NCBI GenBank assembly: GCA_014905825.1
Contig: JACGCN010000010.1
Location: forward strand, 248,001-312,000
Source: Lyophyllum atratum
Lineage: Eukaryota; Basidiomycota; Agaricomycetes; Agaricales; Lyophyllaceae
Reading direction: 5' to 3'
DNA length: 64,000 bases
Positions 1-10,943 of the stretch are shown piece after piece. Numbering within the stretch: position 1 is the first letter of the stretch; each line of letters opens with the position of its first letter. Both the position numbers and the translations under genes were made by a program. The notes under the pieces are model-generated. The model made no database searches. It had not been told where the DNA came from and saw only the letters and a list, made by a program, of their open reading frames with translations.

Positions 1-70
1 TCTGTCTGGACCTTCGCGACTCCATCACGAGTTGCGTGGCGAGCTCGCCGTATTGACGCGCTTCGCTCAT
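1..70 (-). CDS. N-terminal fragment of an unidentified protein, cut by the window edge
   Basis: Only about 23 codons are visible, read leftwards from an ATG at 68-70 and still open at base 1. The start reads MSEARQYGELATQLVMES, a soluble, charged, plausibly helical N-terminus. There is no signal peptide and too little sequence to name a family. The supporting evidence is only the open frame, the Met and coding-like composition. It would be co-directional with the copper transporter that ends at 381. It could also be a chance frame. Confidence 0.35.
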   Translation of the reverse strand, partial: MSEARQYGELATQLVMESRRSRQ

Positions 71-380
71 CGTGGTCGACGGTCAAGAGCGTGTCACATA
101 TGCGACATACGCGAATGTCAGACTTCAATTCTTCAAAGTCTTAGTTAGCAGCTCAGTCTATCGCGCGCATTCCAGGCTCTTTCAGAGATACATTGGACGG
201 GCTGCGAGATGCCGTCCCTTGCTATCGTTCCAATACTACCATGACAGATACATACGAACATTATTCGTCAAAGACTAAAGTCGTTTCCCTTGCCAAGCGC
301 CCGGTATCAAATTCCGCCCAAATCAAGGTCGGCATCTTGAGCTGCCTAGCAACACGACTGGCCCCTCGCCTCTGGTGTCG

Positions 381-1160
381 TCAGCTCACCGAGTGTATCC
401 CACTAGAAAGAACATGAAGCTTCCCCGTCGCATGGCACAACAAAGATGAGAAACATACACTCGACACAAAGAACCCGGCATACGACCCAGCCTGCCCCCC
501 AAACACCTCTCAGCAAGCCAATTCGATGCTCCTCGAAGATCAATAAAAGACATACAAAGATGGCTAGAATGACCCCTCCGTTATAATACATCGCCAGCAG
601 CATGAGCATGTACCCCGCGCTGAACTGCACACAGTAAAACGCGCTGCGGATGGCCTGCTGGAAGAAGGACGGGCTACGACCATTTCCGCGTCAAGAACCG
701 TACGCAGAGACAGTGAAAACATACCGGAATGGGCCAACAGCCGAACGACAAGGTACCTCACTGTCCGCGAGCTTGCTGAGACTCGCGTCGTCAGGGGTGA
801 TACCTGCGCCGCCACTACTGCGCTCATGGTCGCGGACGATCTTGCGGTCGTACTCCCGCGCGAGGCGGCGGAATAGCTCGAGGATGACGACCAGGATGAA
901 TACACATATGATCATTCCTGCATAGGCGCCTGTGTGCTGCGTGTTAGGTGTGATGGGCATGAGGGTGGGTAGGGTACGCACCAACTGAGCGTATGTGCCA
1001 TTGCTTGGAGATGAAGCATGCGTCGACGGTGTACCTGTTGCGCCGGTGAGACGAGATGGGCAGTCATTGGGAACGCCAGAGAGCATCACCAATTCCAGAG
1101 CATGCTGATCTTGCATGCTGCCCCAGCGTGCGCATCTGAATTTCCGTGGTTCATGTCCAT
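381..1160 (-). CDS. Ctr-family high-affinity copper transporter
   Basis: Plasma-membrane (or vacuolar) Cu(I) channel subunit that works as a trimer. Spliced by eye, it starts with a Met/His-rich tail (MDMNHGNSDAH) and the fungal signature CKISMLWNW. A GT-AG intron splits the Trp codon before YTVDACFISKQWHIR. TM1 follows (AGMIICVFILVVILELF) and then a hydrophilic loop. An exon starting RPSFFQQAIRSAFYCVQF leads into TM2 with the family MxxxM motif (MLLAM). The last exon gives the TM3 GxxxG motif as GSYAG. At about 190 residues it has the normal family size. No single frame covers the gene, because four short introns interrupt it. The stop TCA(-) at 381-383 depends on the last junction, which is the least certain. 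No regulator site was identified. Confidence 0.85.
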
Positions 1161-2296
1161 GTTCGAGGAATAAGGTATGAAGGACGGTGAAATTGCCTGA
1201 AGGCACTGGATAGCATGAAGGGGAGAATAAATGTATTTTTATACTCGTACATGCGAACTGGTTCGACTGCGTAAGGAGCAATCCAGCCTCGACGTGATAT
1301 CATTATACAAAATCTTTTTCCACCAACCCTTGTGCATGCCAAGGGACCTTCTGACCATGCGGAAGCGGCCCCAGATTCCATCGCGAGCGATAGGCCATGC
1401 CCCGTTCGTGCCTTCCATTGGTCGAGAAGTGCGGTTGAGGCTACCGAAAAAGGGAGTCGCCTGAGCAATAACCACACATCACACGGTCGTCCCCGGGTTC
1501 CCGAGTCAAAGTGGGTTCGTCACACCGTGTGCCGTTCAACGGGAGATCAAATATTCCGCACTGGGAGCAGGCAAATCAACAGGCTGGGCAGCGAATGCGG
1601 GTACGATAAGGATGACGGGTAGAACCGGAGCTTGAGGGCAGTGCCAAGACATCGTGATAAGAGATGGGCCGGCGATAGGCTCCTCAGCGGGTGTACAGCG
1701 AGAAGCAGTGACTGGATGGGTAGTGAGGCTTAGGCAGTGAGATGAGATGAGACAGAGACCAGACATACAGTTACTGTGCGGAGCTCCTCGTCGTTATTGA
1801 AAATGGGTGAAGCTAGGTTGCGTGCAAGAAAGGTAGAGGAAGGCTGGCCAGCACGGCGATGTTTCTGCTTCGCCAGGACAGCTTGAGGTCGGGTTCAGCA
1901 CACAAGATATATCCAAGCGAGGGTGAACGGGTCAATGAATAGCTCCAGGAATGAGACATCGTGCCATTAAGGCTTCGAGCAGAAAATACACGGTGAAGAC
2001 GCGACTCAAGCAGGGAAAGAGGGAGTGATCAGGAAGGAGAGGGAATTCTGCCGTTCAGGTGCTTTATATATGCCGGCGTTATGCGATGAGCTAATTTTGC
2101 ACGCCGGCTTTATGCGATTGGCTGGCTGATTCACGTGCAGTCATGATCACGTTGCTATTGAACATGTGCCTCGGCAAACTCCATCCCGTTCAAACTCCGC
2201 CGCTCATCTCTGCTCACCGTCAACGACGACGACGAGGCCCCCACACTCCCCTAAAACCGACCCGTTTTCTCGCCAGGCGAGAGACTATCACTGATC
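1161..2296. other. Intergenic region between copper transporter and SmD1
   Basis: About 1.1 kb between the divergent starts of the copper transporter (-) and SmD1 (+), so it holds both promoters. Open frames here are short and have no recognisable domain. A TATA-like stretch (tttatatat) lies near 2063-2071, next to the direct repeat listed separately. I see no further gene. Confidence 0.5.
2072..2118. repeat. Pair of 16-base direct repeats, 31-base period
   Basis: The unit gccggcgttatgcgat at 2072-2087 recurs as gccggctttatgcgat at 2103-2118, matching at 15 of 16 bases. The start-to-start spacing of 31 bases is about three helical turns. The pair sits just downstream of a TATA-like stretch and about 180 bases before the SmD1 start. 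It could be a paired transcription factor site for SmD1 or the copper transporter; that is inference. Confidence 0.55.
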
Positions 2297-2874
2297 ATGA
2301 AGCTCGTAAGGTAAATACTCTTCATTCGTTTGCATTGTAGCCGTTATCTTCCTGTTCAGACATCGGGCAGCCCGCATTATTTTCACAGTGCTCCTGTCCA
2401 TTCGCCAGCGCTGATTCATTGCGTAACGGTACAGATTTTTGATGAAGCTGAACAACGAGAGCGTGACGGTGCAGCTCAAGAACGGGTCGATCGTCCATGG
2501 GACAATCACTGGTGCGTCTTCTTCTCTTTCCCGATGCAACACGCGTCTCACCCGAAAAAATCTTCTGCTTATCGCACACAGGCGTCGATATGCAGATGAA
2601 CACACATCTCAAGACGGTGAAACTCACGATGAGGAATAAGGAGACGACCCCGCTCGACTCTCTCTCCATCCGGGGAAACAACATCCGCTACTTCATTCTT
2701 CCTGACGCCCTACCCTTGGATACGCTTCTGGTTGACGATGCACCGAAGCCGAAAGGACGGAAGAAGGAGGATGCGCGAGGCAGAGGCCGTGGTGGCAGAG
2801 GTGGACCTGGTGATCGTGCGCGGGGAGGAAGGGGTCGTGGTGGCGGAGGACGCGGCAGGGGGCGAGGGTTCTGA
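2297..2874 (+). CDS. smd1: Small nuclear ribonucleoprotein Sm D1
   Basis: Core component of the heptameric Sm ring on U1, U2, U4 and U5 snRNAs, needed for nuclear pre-mRNA splicing. Exon 1 (2297-2310) encodes only MKLVR and ends in a GTAAAT donor. Exon 2 (2435-2511) gives [17 protein letters not shown] and the Sm1 motif. Exon 3 begins at 2582 with [11 protein letters not shown] and carries Sm2 ([14 protein letters not shown]). The C-terminus is an RG-rich tail (GRGRGGRGG and similar), the usual target of arginine dimethylation and SMN-type binding. Length is about 118 residues, as in other eukaryotes. The tiny first exon decides the start codon, and the MKLVRFLMKL order matches the family exactly. 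Confidence 0.96.
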
Positions 2875-3232
2875 TTTAAAAAATTAGTTGTGAGCTCCCA
2901 ATTGAGCATCTTGTTGTAGCTCTGTTGTATTCACTAGTTCATGTCGTCCGCCGAACTATCGGACTGACACTTTCTTTGATATCATGATATCCTTTTATTG
3001 CTTCAACATGACCTGCGACACATTCTCCTCCTGACTTCGCTATCAGATCGTGCATCTGGACGTGATAGATGGTTTGATTTCCTGCCGTTTCGCTCTTGAT
3101 AGTCTACTTACTCGGGCTACTGCAGATCAACTCGACTTGGTCGGCATGACTAACATTTCCTTTCGAAAAGCACATCACACACATATAATACATTGGCCAG
3201 TATAGTGTCCATCTCGAGAGACAGGAACACGT

Positions 3233-4334
3233 TCACCAAGCCCGATGGCCTCCATCTACGATGATGCTGGATCACAGATGATATAGTCAGCTCCGCAAAG
3301 TGACATCGAGATCTCACTCACTCGCTTCCCGTACAGAAGGTAGAAGCTTCGCTCGCCAGCCAAAGAACGACCCCACGCAGCTCATCAGGTCTGCCCAGAC
3401 GGCCCAGCGGATTCTGCGCGGACCACTCCTCCATGAGATGCGGTTTCGTGTCGAGGAAATCGCGCGTCATCCTGACCGTTATTTCGGTCAGTTGGCGTGT
3501 ATCATCCCCCATGCCGGATCGACTTACTGCGTATAGATATACCCCGGGCTGATCGAGTTGACACGAATACCTTTCACGCCCAGCTCACACGCCATCGACC
3601 TCGCCATCTGCAGAACGGCCGACTTGCTAGTGTTGTACGCAACCCAGTGTTGTTTCTACCCTCAGCGATGAGCCGCGAGCGAGATCTTCCTCGCAACGTT
3701 AGCAAGTAGGTACGGACACACCTGGTTGGCGATGCTACCACTCATACTAGCGATCAGGATGAGGCTTCCCTTCGTTCCCAGGCGCTCCATCTGCCGTCCC
3801 GCAGCCTGTGCCGAAAACAGGACTCCATTCACGTTGACGTCAATGAGCTGTGCTTCCCATCAACCAACAACATATCTGCGATGTCCTCTTTCTTCTTACC
3901 TTTTTGAACTCTTCGCCAGGGTATTCCAGGCATTCGGCGCCACGCAGTATACCCGCATTCGCGACGCAGATATCGAGTCGGCCCTCTTTGGTTGCTATAT
4001 CCTCCGCGATCTTCCACATGCCTTTTTGGTCCGTGACGTCCCCCTGGACGTACTCTAGTCTTCCTTTGGTGCCGTCAGGCAAGGATGGGAGACCTGCTGC
4101 GAAGGCTTGGACTTTCACCCAGTCGTCGTCAGGCTGCTTCGCGAGATCGAGGCAGTAGACGGTGGCGCCGGCCTCTGCGAGCGCCAGCGACATTTCGAGG
4201 CCTATGCCGCGGTGGCCACCCGTCACGAGGGCGACATGGTCTGGGAGAGCGAATTGAGAAAGGGCAGTGCGTGTGAGTGTCGCGTTCGCGAGCGCCGCTG
4301 CCACACCGACAAGTGGGGTTTTTGTTGAGGTCAT
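3233..4334 (-). CDS. Short-chain dehydrogenase/reductase, copy 1
   Basis: NAD(P)-dependent oxidoreductase of the classical SDR family, close in layout to fungal sorbose/mannitol-type polyol reductases; the substrate is not known. The first exon (from 4334) holds the cofactor motif TGGHRGIG near residue 40 and NAG (ANAG) further on. The second carries VNVNGVLFSAQAAGRQM and the Ser-bearing IASMSGS. The third has the catalytic YNTSK followed by ISPGYIYT. The last gives SIIVDGGHRAW and the stop at 3233-3235. The introns are short GT-AG. A hydrophobic, Ala-rich N-terminal extension of about 30 residues precedes the Rossmann fold. It belongs to a tandem family with the pseudogene at 4600-5040 and copy 2 at 5526-6615. 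Confidence 0.88.
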
Positions 4335-4599
4335 GGGGAAGATGAGACTTCCTAAGATATGGCATGGCCGCTGTTATAAGGGGCCATCGTGAGAGACGAA
4401 GCTGGGCGAACCACAATCCTTGGGGCTTGGAGAGGCAGCTGATTCGTCTGCAGATAAGATTAGATTCGCTGAGTCATCGAGTTCTGGACCTGCCTATGGA
4501 GGGTTATCAGGACGGCTCAACCTAGAGCAAGGGCGATGAAGACCTCCACGTTCTTGGAGGAAGGGCCCGACCGATGAACCGCCCGTGTATTCTCCAGCC

Positions 4600-5040
4600 T
4601 ACTTTGCCCGTCACTGGCTCCAATCATGTTGACGTCAAGCACCTACACTCCTGTCAGCGAATTCCTATTTTATCTTGGAGGCTAATGACGAACCTTTCTA
4701 AAATTCTCAGCAGAGTGCTCCAAGCACGCGGCCAAGTGCCCTATATCAGTCCGCCCACTTGTTCTATTACGTCGCCGCATACGTACTTTAATCGTCATTG
4801 GGTGCCCTCAACCAAGAGTCACCACCGCTCCCACATCAGCTTGGACCTTCGACCAGTGCCCATCAGGCTCTTGGGGGAGATCGAAGCAATACACTGGACC
4901 GCATGCCTCTGCGAGAGCTAACAAAATTTCATGGCCTGTTTTACGGTGTTCCTTCGTCACGAGGGCGACACGGTGAGGAAGAAGGAACTGATATAGGGCA
5001 GGTCCAGCTGGTTCTACGGATAGTCATCGAAAAGACATGA
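4600..5040 (-). pseudogene. Decayed short-chain dehydrogenase copy
   Basis: On the minus strand this stretch retains scattered DNA matches to both flanking SDR genes. Blocks match the VNVNG codons (gttgacgtcaa near 4628), the segment encoding the E-x-S-K-x-V boundary (ttctcagcagagtgctccaag near 4705), the N-V-T segment (cgccgcatacgta near 4780), the Rossmann start (gggagatcgaagcaatacac near 4876) and the T-G-S-H-R region (cgtcacgagggcgacacgg near 4955). Large stretches between them are missing or diverged, frames are broken, and the second half of the gene (YxxxK region and C-terminus) is absent. It lies exactly between the two intact copies. It is therefore best read as a dead middle member of a three-gene tandem array. 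Confidence 0.75.
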
Positions 5041-5525
5041 TGATGCAAGGTCTGGTCTCGCCGTGACCGGGGGACCTCCCTTGAGAGACGGAGCCCATGG
5101 ATTGCGATGATGGATCGAAGCTGAGGTATGCATCTGCTAAGCGTTAGACCAGATGTCGCCGCGTTTGGAAAGCTCGCGCAGTCGGAGTCGATGATCAGCT
5201 ACTAAGTCGGACTGATGTCCCAGCAAGGTACGACCACGTTTGGTAGTGGGGATCTTAGAGTGATGGAATTTTGGCAGAACATCAGAAGACTCATGTATTT
5301 ATGGCCTGGACATCAATGATGATCTCTTCATCAATGACTGGAGACTTGGAAGAAGGACTATCTGTCATATTGATTACGCCGTCGACTTGGATTTCTCGCA
5401 CATTTTTCTAACACCAAGAAATTACGACCTGCAAGGAATTACGACCTGCACGAAAGCCAGTTTGCGATCATTCGCGAAACAGTCGAACTTGATCACTTCT
5501 CAATAAAATATTGAGCGTCCAACGA

Positions 5526-6615
5526 TCACCAAGCACGATGTCCACCATCCACGATGATGCTAGATCCAACGTTTGCGGTTAGTTCTGCGATGTGACATTC
5601 AAGCCGTTTTTGCTTACTCGCTCCCTGTACAGAACGCGGAAGCGTCGCTCGCTAGCCAAAGGACGACTCCGCGGAGTTCATCTGACGTTCCGATGCGACC
5701 AAGAGGGTTCTGAGATGACCAGTCTTCCCTCAGGCCAGGTTGAGCGTCAAGGAAAGTACGCGTCAACCTGCATATTTCTGGTCAGCTTGCGGACCCGTTT
5801 TTGTAGATGCGTAAACCTACTGGGTATCGATATATCCCGGACTGATGGTATTCACGCGTATACCCTTCAAGCCGAGCTCACATGCCATCGATCTCGCCAT
5901 CTGCAAGACTGCCGACTTGCTTGTGTTGTATGAGACGCCCGCTTGCCCCTACCGTTGAAGATCTGTGAGTGAACATCTAGCAAGGACGTGCGGAGCGTCA
6001 CCTTATTAGTGATGCTGCCGCTCATACTGGCAGTTAAAATGATGCTTCCTTTCGTCCCCAGGCGCTCCATCTGTCTTCCCGCAGCCTGTGCGGAAAATAG
6101 CACGCCATTCACATTAACGGCCATGACCTAGCTCTTCGCTATGAGTATCCATTTCCTTCGAAGGAACCCAGACGGACCTTGTTAAACTCCTCAGCAGGGT
6201 ACTCCAAGCACTCAGATAGGTGCGCTACACCTGCGTTCGCAAGACAAATATCAAGCCTGCCTTCTTTAGCTGCTATTTCTTCCGCGATCTTCCACATTCC
6301 CGCCTGGTCCGTCACATTGCCGCATACGTACTCTAGTCGGCCTTTGTTGCCTTCATCCAAGGGAGGTAGCTTTTCTGCATACGCTTGAACTTTCAACCAG
6401 CCTTCGTCGGGCTGTTGTGGGAGATCGAGACAGTAAACGGTAGCGCCAGCCTCAGCGAGGGCCAGAGCCATCTCGAGGCCGATTCCACGGTGAGAACCGG
6501 TCACGAGGGCGACCCGGCGAGGGAGGAGAAACTGAGAAAGTGCAGTTCTCGTAGGTACTGCGGATGCGAGCGCCGCTGCCACCCCAACAAGAGGCTCTTG
6601 AGCAGAGATCATCAT
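5526..6615 (-). CDS. Short-chain dehydrogenase/reductase, copy 2
   Basis: Tandem paralogue of the SDR at 3233-4334 with the same exon layout. The cofactor motif is TGSHRGIG, the LANAG motif follows, then NVNGVLFSAQAAGRQM, LTASMSGS, the catalytic SYNTSK and ISPGYIDT. The C-terminus SIIVDGGHRAW with a stop at 5526-5528 is nearly identical to copy 1. The start is uncertain by a few codons: two adjacent Mets (6615 and 6612) align with the first Met of copy 1, while a Met at 6633 would add six residues. Substrate is unknown. Shared gene structure and neighbouring position show recent local duplication. Confidence 0.87.
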
Positions 6616-8330
6616 AGATGTGGAACATACCAAGGTCTCGCGTGGCCAGAGTTAAAAGGGTCTCCGTGAGAGAGCAAGCTGGATAAATCTCATCGGCTTC
6701 GGGAATGAGAAGGCCAGCTGATCACAGACGTCCCCTGCAGATGTCATCATTGGCAATATATATCCCGCTGAGTCAGCGAATCTGGATAACTTCTAGGGCA
6801 CGGCATGAACTGGAAGACGTTCCTTGGACGTTCCCAGATGTGATAGAATGATATCGTTAATCGCAGTTGATGCAAATAAAGTTATCAGGGCAGGATTGGT
6901 CTTCAGTTGAGGTTCCTACTTCCAATTTGTTGCAGTTGAATGCTGTTTTCGGCCGGTGGCAATGTTCTTGCTCACCTTGATGAGATATCTGATGACGCCA
7001 ACGACCATGGAGGAAAATCCGAGGTACTTACTAAAATATTCATTCCTCAACAAGGACGGTAGCAAGCGCACTATGCCCCTTCGGTGTTTATCTACTTACC
7101 AATGCCCTGAAATTTAAACACCGGCGGTAAATCCATATCCTAGGAGGTTGAAACTTCGACTCCCCGCGGCGGGAGGACGTGAATGTACAAACAGCCAAGA
7201 CCGTTCAACGTTCCGGAGTGGCGTTAGTCATAAACACTTCCAGGGATATGATATTTGATACTGTCGCGACTTCTCTCAGCCTAAATTTGTGAAAGGGCCC
7301 CGGGTGAAGCTATCAGATGACTGTTGAACGTGAACGTCAGTGGTAGGCAGCAAGCAGGGGGCAGCTAAGTACAGAACCTACAAAGAACTGAATTGGGATC
7401 TGTTTATAATTTAAACTTGGCGCTTTAGGCAAACACGCGCATGCAAAGCTTGAAGGTCGAGATAATCAGGCTTGGAACTTGAAGGGCTTGGAGCCTTGAA
7501 TTATAACTTATTCTCCTTCCTCACCGCCGTGACGCTCAGGATTTTTATTCAAGGCTTTCCCTAACACATCTCCTCTGCATACCTGAGCTGATGAAGTTAA
7601 GTAAGTAGGTATATGTTCACTCGAACGGGCCTCCTTCTCATGCTGATAACGTCTTGGCTTCTTGTACCCCATGGAGAAAGGTGTTTGGAATCCAAGCGAG
7701 CGGGCAGACATAACAAAGCTTCAAGCCTCGAGGCCCGCTGTACCCCAGGTACAACTGCAAGCTTCTCGACAACTTAGACCTTATTTCGCTTTATAGTAAG
7801 CGATGCGATAATGTAATGTTAACTTTTTGACCAGAGTATTGCTACACCGATGCTCATGATCGTCGAATACGGCAAGAATACGGATCCTCAAGCAAGCGAA
7901 ATACGATCGCTTGATGTCCAATCGGGGAGAGTATCAAAACCAAATCAAAACACCTAGATTGACAGGCGTTCCAAGTACGTGGCCACTGGCAGTGTCTGAA
8001 TGACAAAATATATCTCACTTCCCCAATTATACGACAGGGAGGGTGTCTGTTGGGAACGCCATCAGGAACCGGCGGCAAACAAAGAGACAGGGACAAGTCC
8101 GGTGACACAGCCCACGCAACCATTCTAGATCAAGTTCAACTCCGCGAATCTATCCCGAACTTGGCTCTGGGACAATTTGCAAATCGGTCAATCATTCTTG
8201 CCATGTATAAAGGAAGCGCATCAGGCCCCCCTTGAACCCCTTTTAAAGCCCCACACTTCCAAGTGCTTACTGGCTCTGGTCGTCGACCCTAGGCGAAAAT
8301 CAGCATTCTAGGTGACCTTCTCTCTCCGTC
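6616..8330. other. Long intergenic region upstream of tup1
   Basis: About 1.7 kb between the divergent starts of SDR copy 2 (-) and tup1 (+). Only short open frames without recognisable domains are present. The length suggests an extended tup1 regulatory region, but I could not pick out a convincing site. Confidence 0.45.
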
Positions 8331-10729
8331 ATGACTTCCAACGGCGCTTACAGCGTAAGTCCCATATAATGTGACAAATTCCCCTCCACGTGGCAATGTC
8401 CGTTCTGGCTGATCACATTCGCCTGCATTTGCAAATCCGTTGTTGACATTCTTTCGCGCGTATTATAGCACAGGACCCATCAAACGGGTGTGCGCCCCAC
8501 AATCCAAGCATCAACACGAGTCGCCGATGCCCTTGATTCGATAAAACAAGAAATCGAGCTTTTGCAGACGGATCGGGATGCGTTGCGGGTGCAAAGAGAC
8601 GAATTTGAGGCTCAAGGTAGGCATTGTATTCCTGAAGCTCCGGCCCAACCTTTGCCTACCAGTTTGCTACAGTGACTTCACAAGTCAACGAGGTGAATGG
8701 GATACGACGGTCGCTGTATGACCTCGAAATACAACAAGCTAAAGTTCGGCAACATTACGAGGACGAACTGCGTCGCCTACGCGCCGAGGTAGCAGTATTG
8801 CGTCAAGGAGGTCCTCCCCCGGGTATTCCGGGCTTCCAGCCACTTGCGCTCACAGGTCCATCACGGCCTGGTCCTCTACCGTCATCACTTGCGGACTCAT
8901 TAGCACGGGATCGCGAGCATGACAGGATGAAAGAGAAAGCACGGGTGCCAGCGTCACCAACGGCGGACGGTGACTGGGTGCTCCGTCAGAAGGCCCGAGA
9001 TATCAGAGAAAACGAGCGTATGGCCGACATCCGAGAGCCTAAGCGTCTCAAGCCCGAACCAGTCCCATCAGGTACTTCTCTAGTTTTACTCAACGTCCTT
9101 GCTTCTTATACATGCTTCCCTTCCCAGCAGATACGTCTTCCATCGATGATCATGATATCTCGGCAAACCTGCCGCCCCCTCACACTCTCTACTCTCCCGC
9201 CGGCGGTCCGAGCTCTCTCCGCACGCAGGGCCGGGATTCTGCGGATTATCCCGTCACTCTTCCACCGATCAATACGAGCTCACAAACCACCTTCCCAGAA
9301 GAACTCACTCTGAGCAGTGTTCCGCCCGAATTTAGGAAGGAAGGAACCGACTGGTTTGCAGTTTTCAACCCTAGAGTTAAGAGATCCCTGGACATTACCC
9401 TCGTACACAACTTCATTCATGCGAGGTGGGTATCCAATATCATAAATTCACGCCATATCTATTCTGGTGCTGATATAATGCACAGCGTGGTATGCTGTGT
9501 TCAGTTTTCTATGGACGGGAAATACTTGGCGACGGGGTGTAACCGTACAGCACAGATTTACGATGTTAAGACTGGTGCCAAAATTTGGTACGTCGCGTTC
9601 AGTCTCTGTTAACATCTATGCTGAGCCACCCTATCCTTAGTGTCCTTGCTGATGATTCCGCTGGGCAAACGGGGGACCTCTACATTCGCAGCGTACGCTT
9701 CAGTCCTGACGGAAAGCTCCTTGCCACTGGGGCAGAGGACAGGCAGATTAGGGTCCGTCCTCTTTGGGATGTGATTTAGTTGTTGATATTGATTGTGGTC
9801 TAGATATGGGATATCGCGAAAAAGCAGATAAGACGTGTCTTCGACGGTCACCAACAGGAAATATACTCGCTGGACTTCTCAAGGGACGGGCGACTCATTG
9901 TCTCCGGCTCCGGTGATAAGACTGCTCGAATATGGGATATGAATGGCGGCTCCTCCAAAGTCCTCACCATCAACGATCAGGACTCCCTCAACAGCGACGC
10001 TGGCGTCACTTCCGTTGCAATCTCACCAAACGGCCAGCTGGTGGCTGCGGGAAGCCTCGACACTATCGTTCGAATATGGGATGTGTCAACTGGGACTCTC
10101 CTTGAACGCCTCCGCGGCCACCGAGATAGTGTGTATAGTGTTTCCTTCACACCGGACGGAAAGGGCCTTGTTAGCGGAAGCCTGGACAAGACCTTGAAAT
10201 ACTGGGACGTGAGCGCTCTGATGAGCGCTGCGACTATCAAGGGGAGAAAAGAGAGTGCCAATGAGCCGCCTCCGAAGAGGCCTGGAGATAAGCCGAACGT
10301 CTCTCCGTGCACCATGGACTTTGTTGGTCACAAGGTTCGATCATCTATCACTTGCGAATCTTCCAAACGCTGATTTGCTGTTTGTACAGGATTACGTTCT
10401 ATCTGTCTCTGTCTCCCACGATGGTCAATGGGTGGTATCAGGTTCTAAAGATCGTTGCGTTCAGTTCTGGGATTCTCGCAACGCAACGTTACAATTCATG
10501 CTTCAGGGTCACAAAAACTCTGGTCCGTTTCTGACTTCTCATGATTGCATCACACGTCTAACGAGAACCCTTCACCGCTGGTAGTTATTTCCTTGGACGT
10601 CAACCCTGCTGGAGGCATGCTGGCAACTGGGAGCGGGGACAGTTTGGCACGAATTTGTAAGGGCTTTTCCCCCGTCCTGATCGTTGCTCATCTAATCGCA
10701 CGTCACCAGGGCGCTATTCTAATATCTAG
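8331..10729 (+). CDS. tup1: General transcriptional corepressor Tup1
   Basis: WD40 corepressor that, with Ssn6/Cyc8, is recruited by DNA-binding repressors to glucose-, mating- and stress-regulated genes in the nucleus. The exon from 8331 gives MTSNGAYS. The next exons carry the Tup N-terminal tetramerisation helix ([12 protein letters not shown], then [19 protein letters not shown]). A proline-rich linker and a charged region follow. The beta-propeller starts at [10 protein letters not shown] and contains WD repeats with [12 protein letters not shown], [44 protein letters not shown] and [11 protein letters not shown] starts. The final repeat ends [11 protein letters not shown], then WRYSNI and stop TAG at 10727-10729. 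About ten short introns were followed by matching phase to the conserved protein. A second Tup1-like gene starts its C-terminus at the far end of the window. Confidence 0.95.
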
Positions 10730-10943
10730 TAATTCATCCCTGGTATGACCTTATTACCTTACCCTGTATCTGTTTCATTGCTTTATCACTTGTATACCCG
10801 CTATTGCTACTGTCTTGTACTTATCAGCCGAATGTATTTTCGAACGTCTAATCTCGATGGTTTCTAGGGCCAGAGCTGTTGAGACCCTTCAGCATAAGCG
10901 AAATGCATTGTATGTGTACAGCTAAGTCGTTCATGTACTTTGT

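Noticed and set aside
2072..2118. CRISPR-like or transposon terminal repeat
   Set aside because: There are only two direct units, no inverted ends or target duplication, and the context is a eukaryotic promoter.
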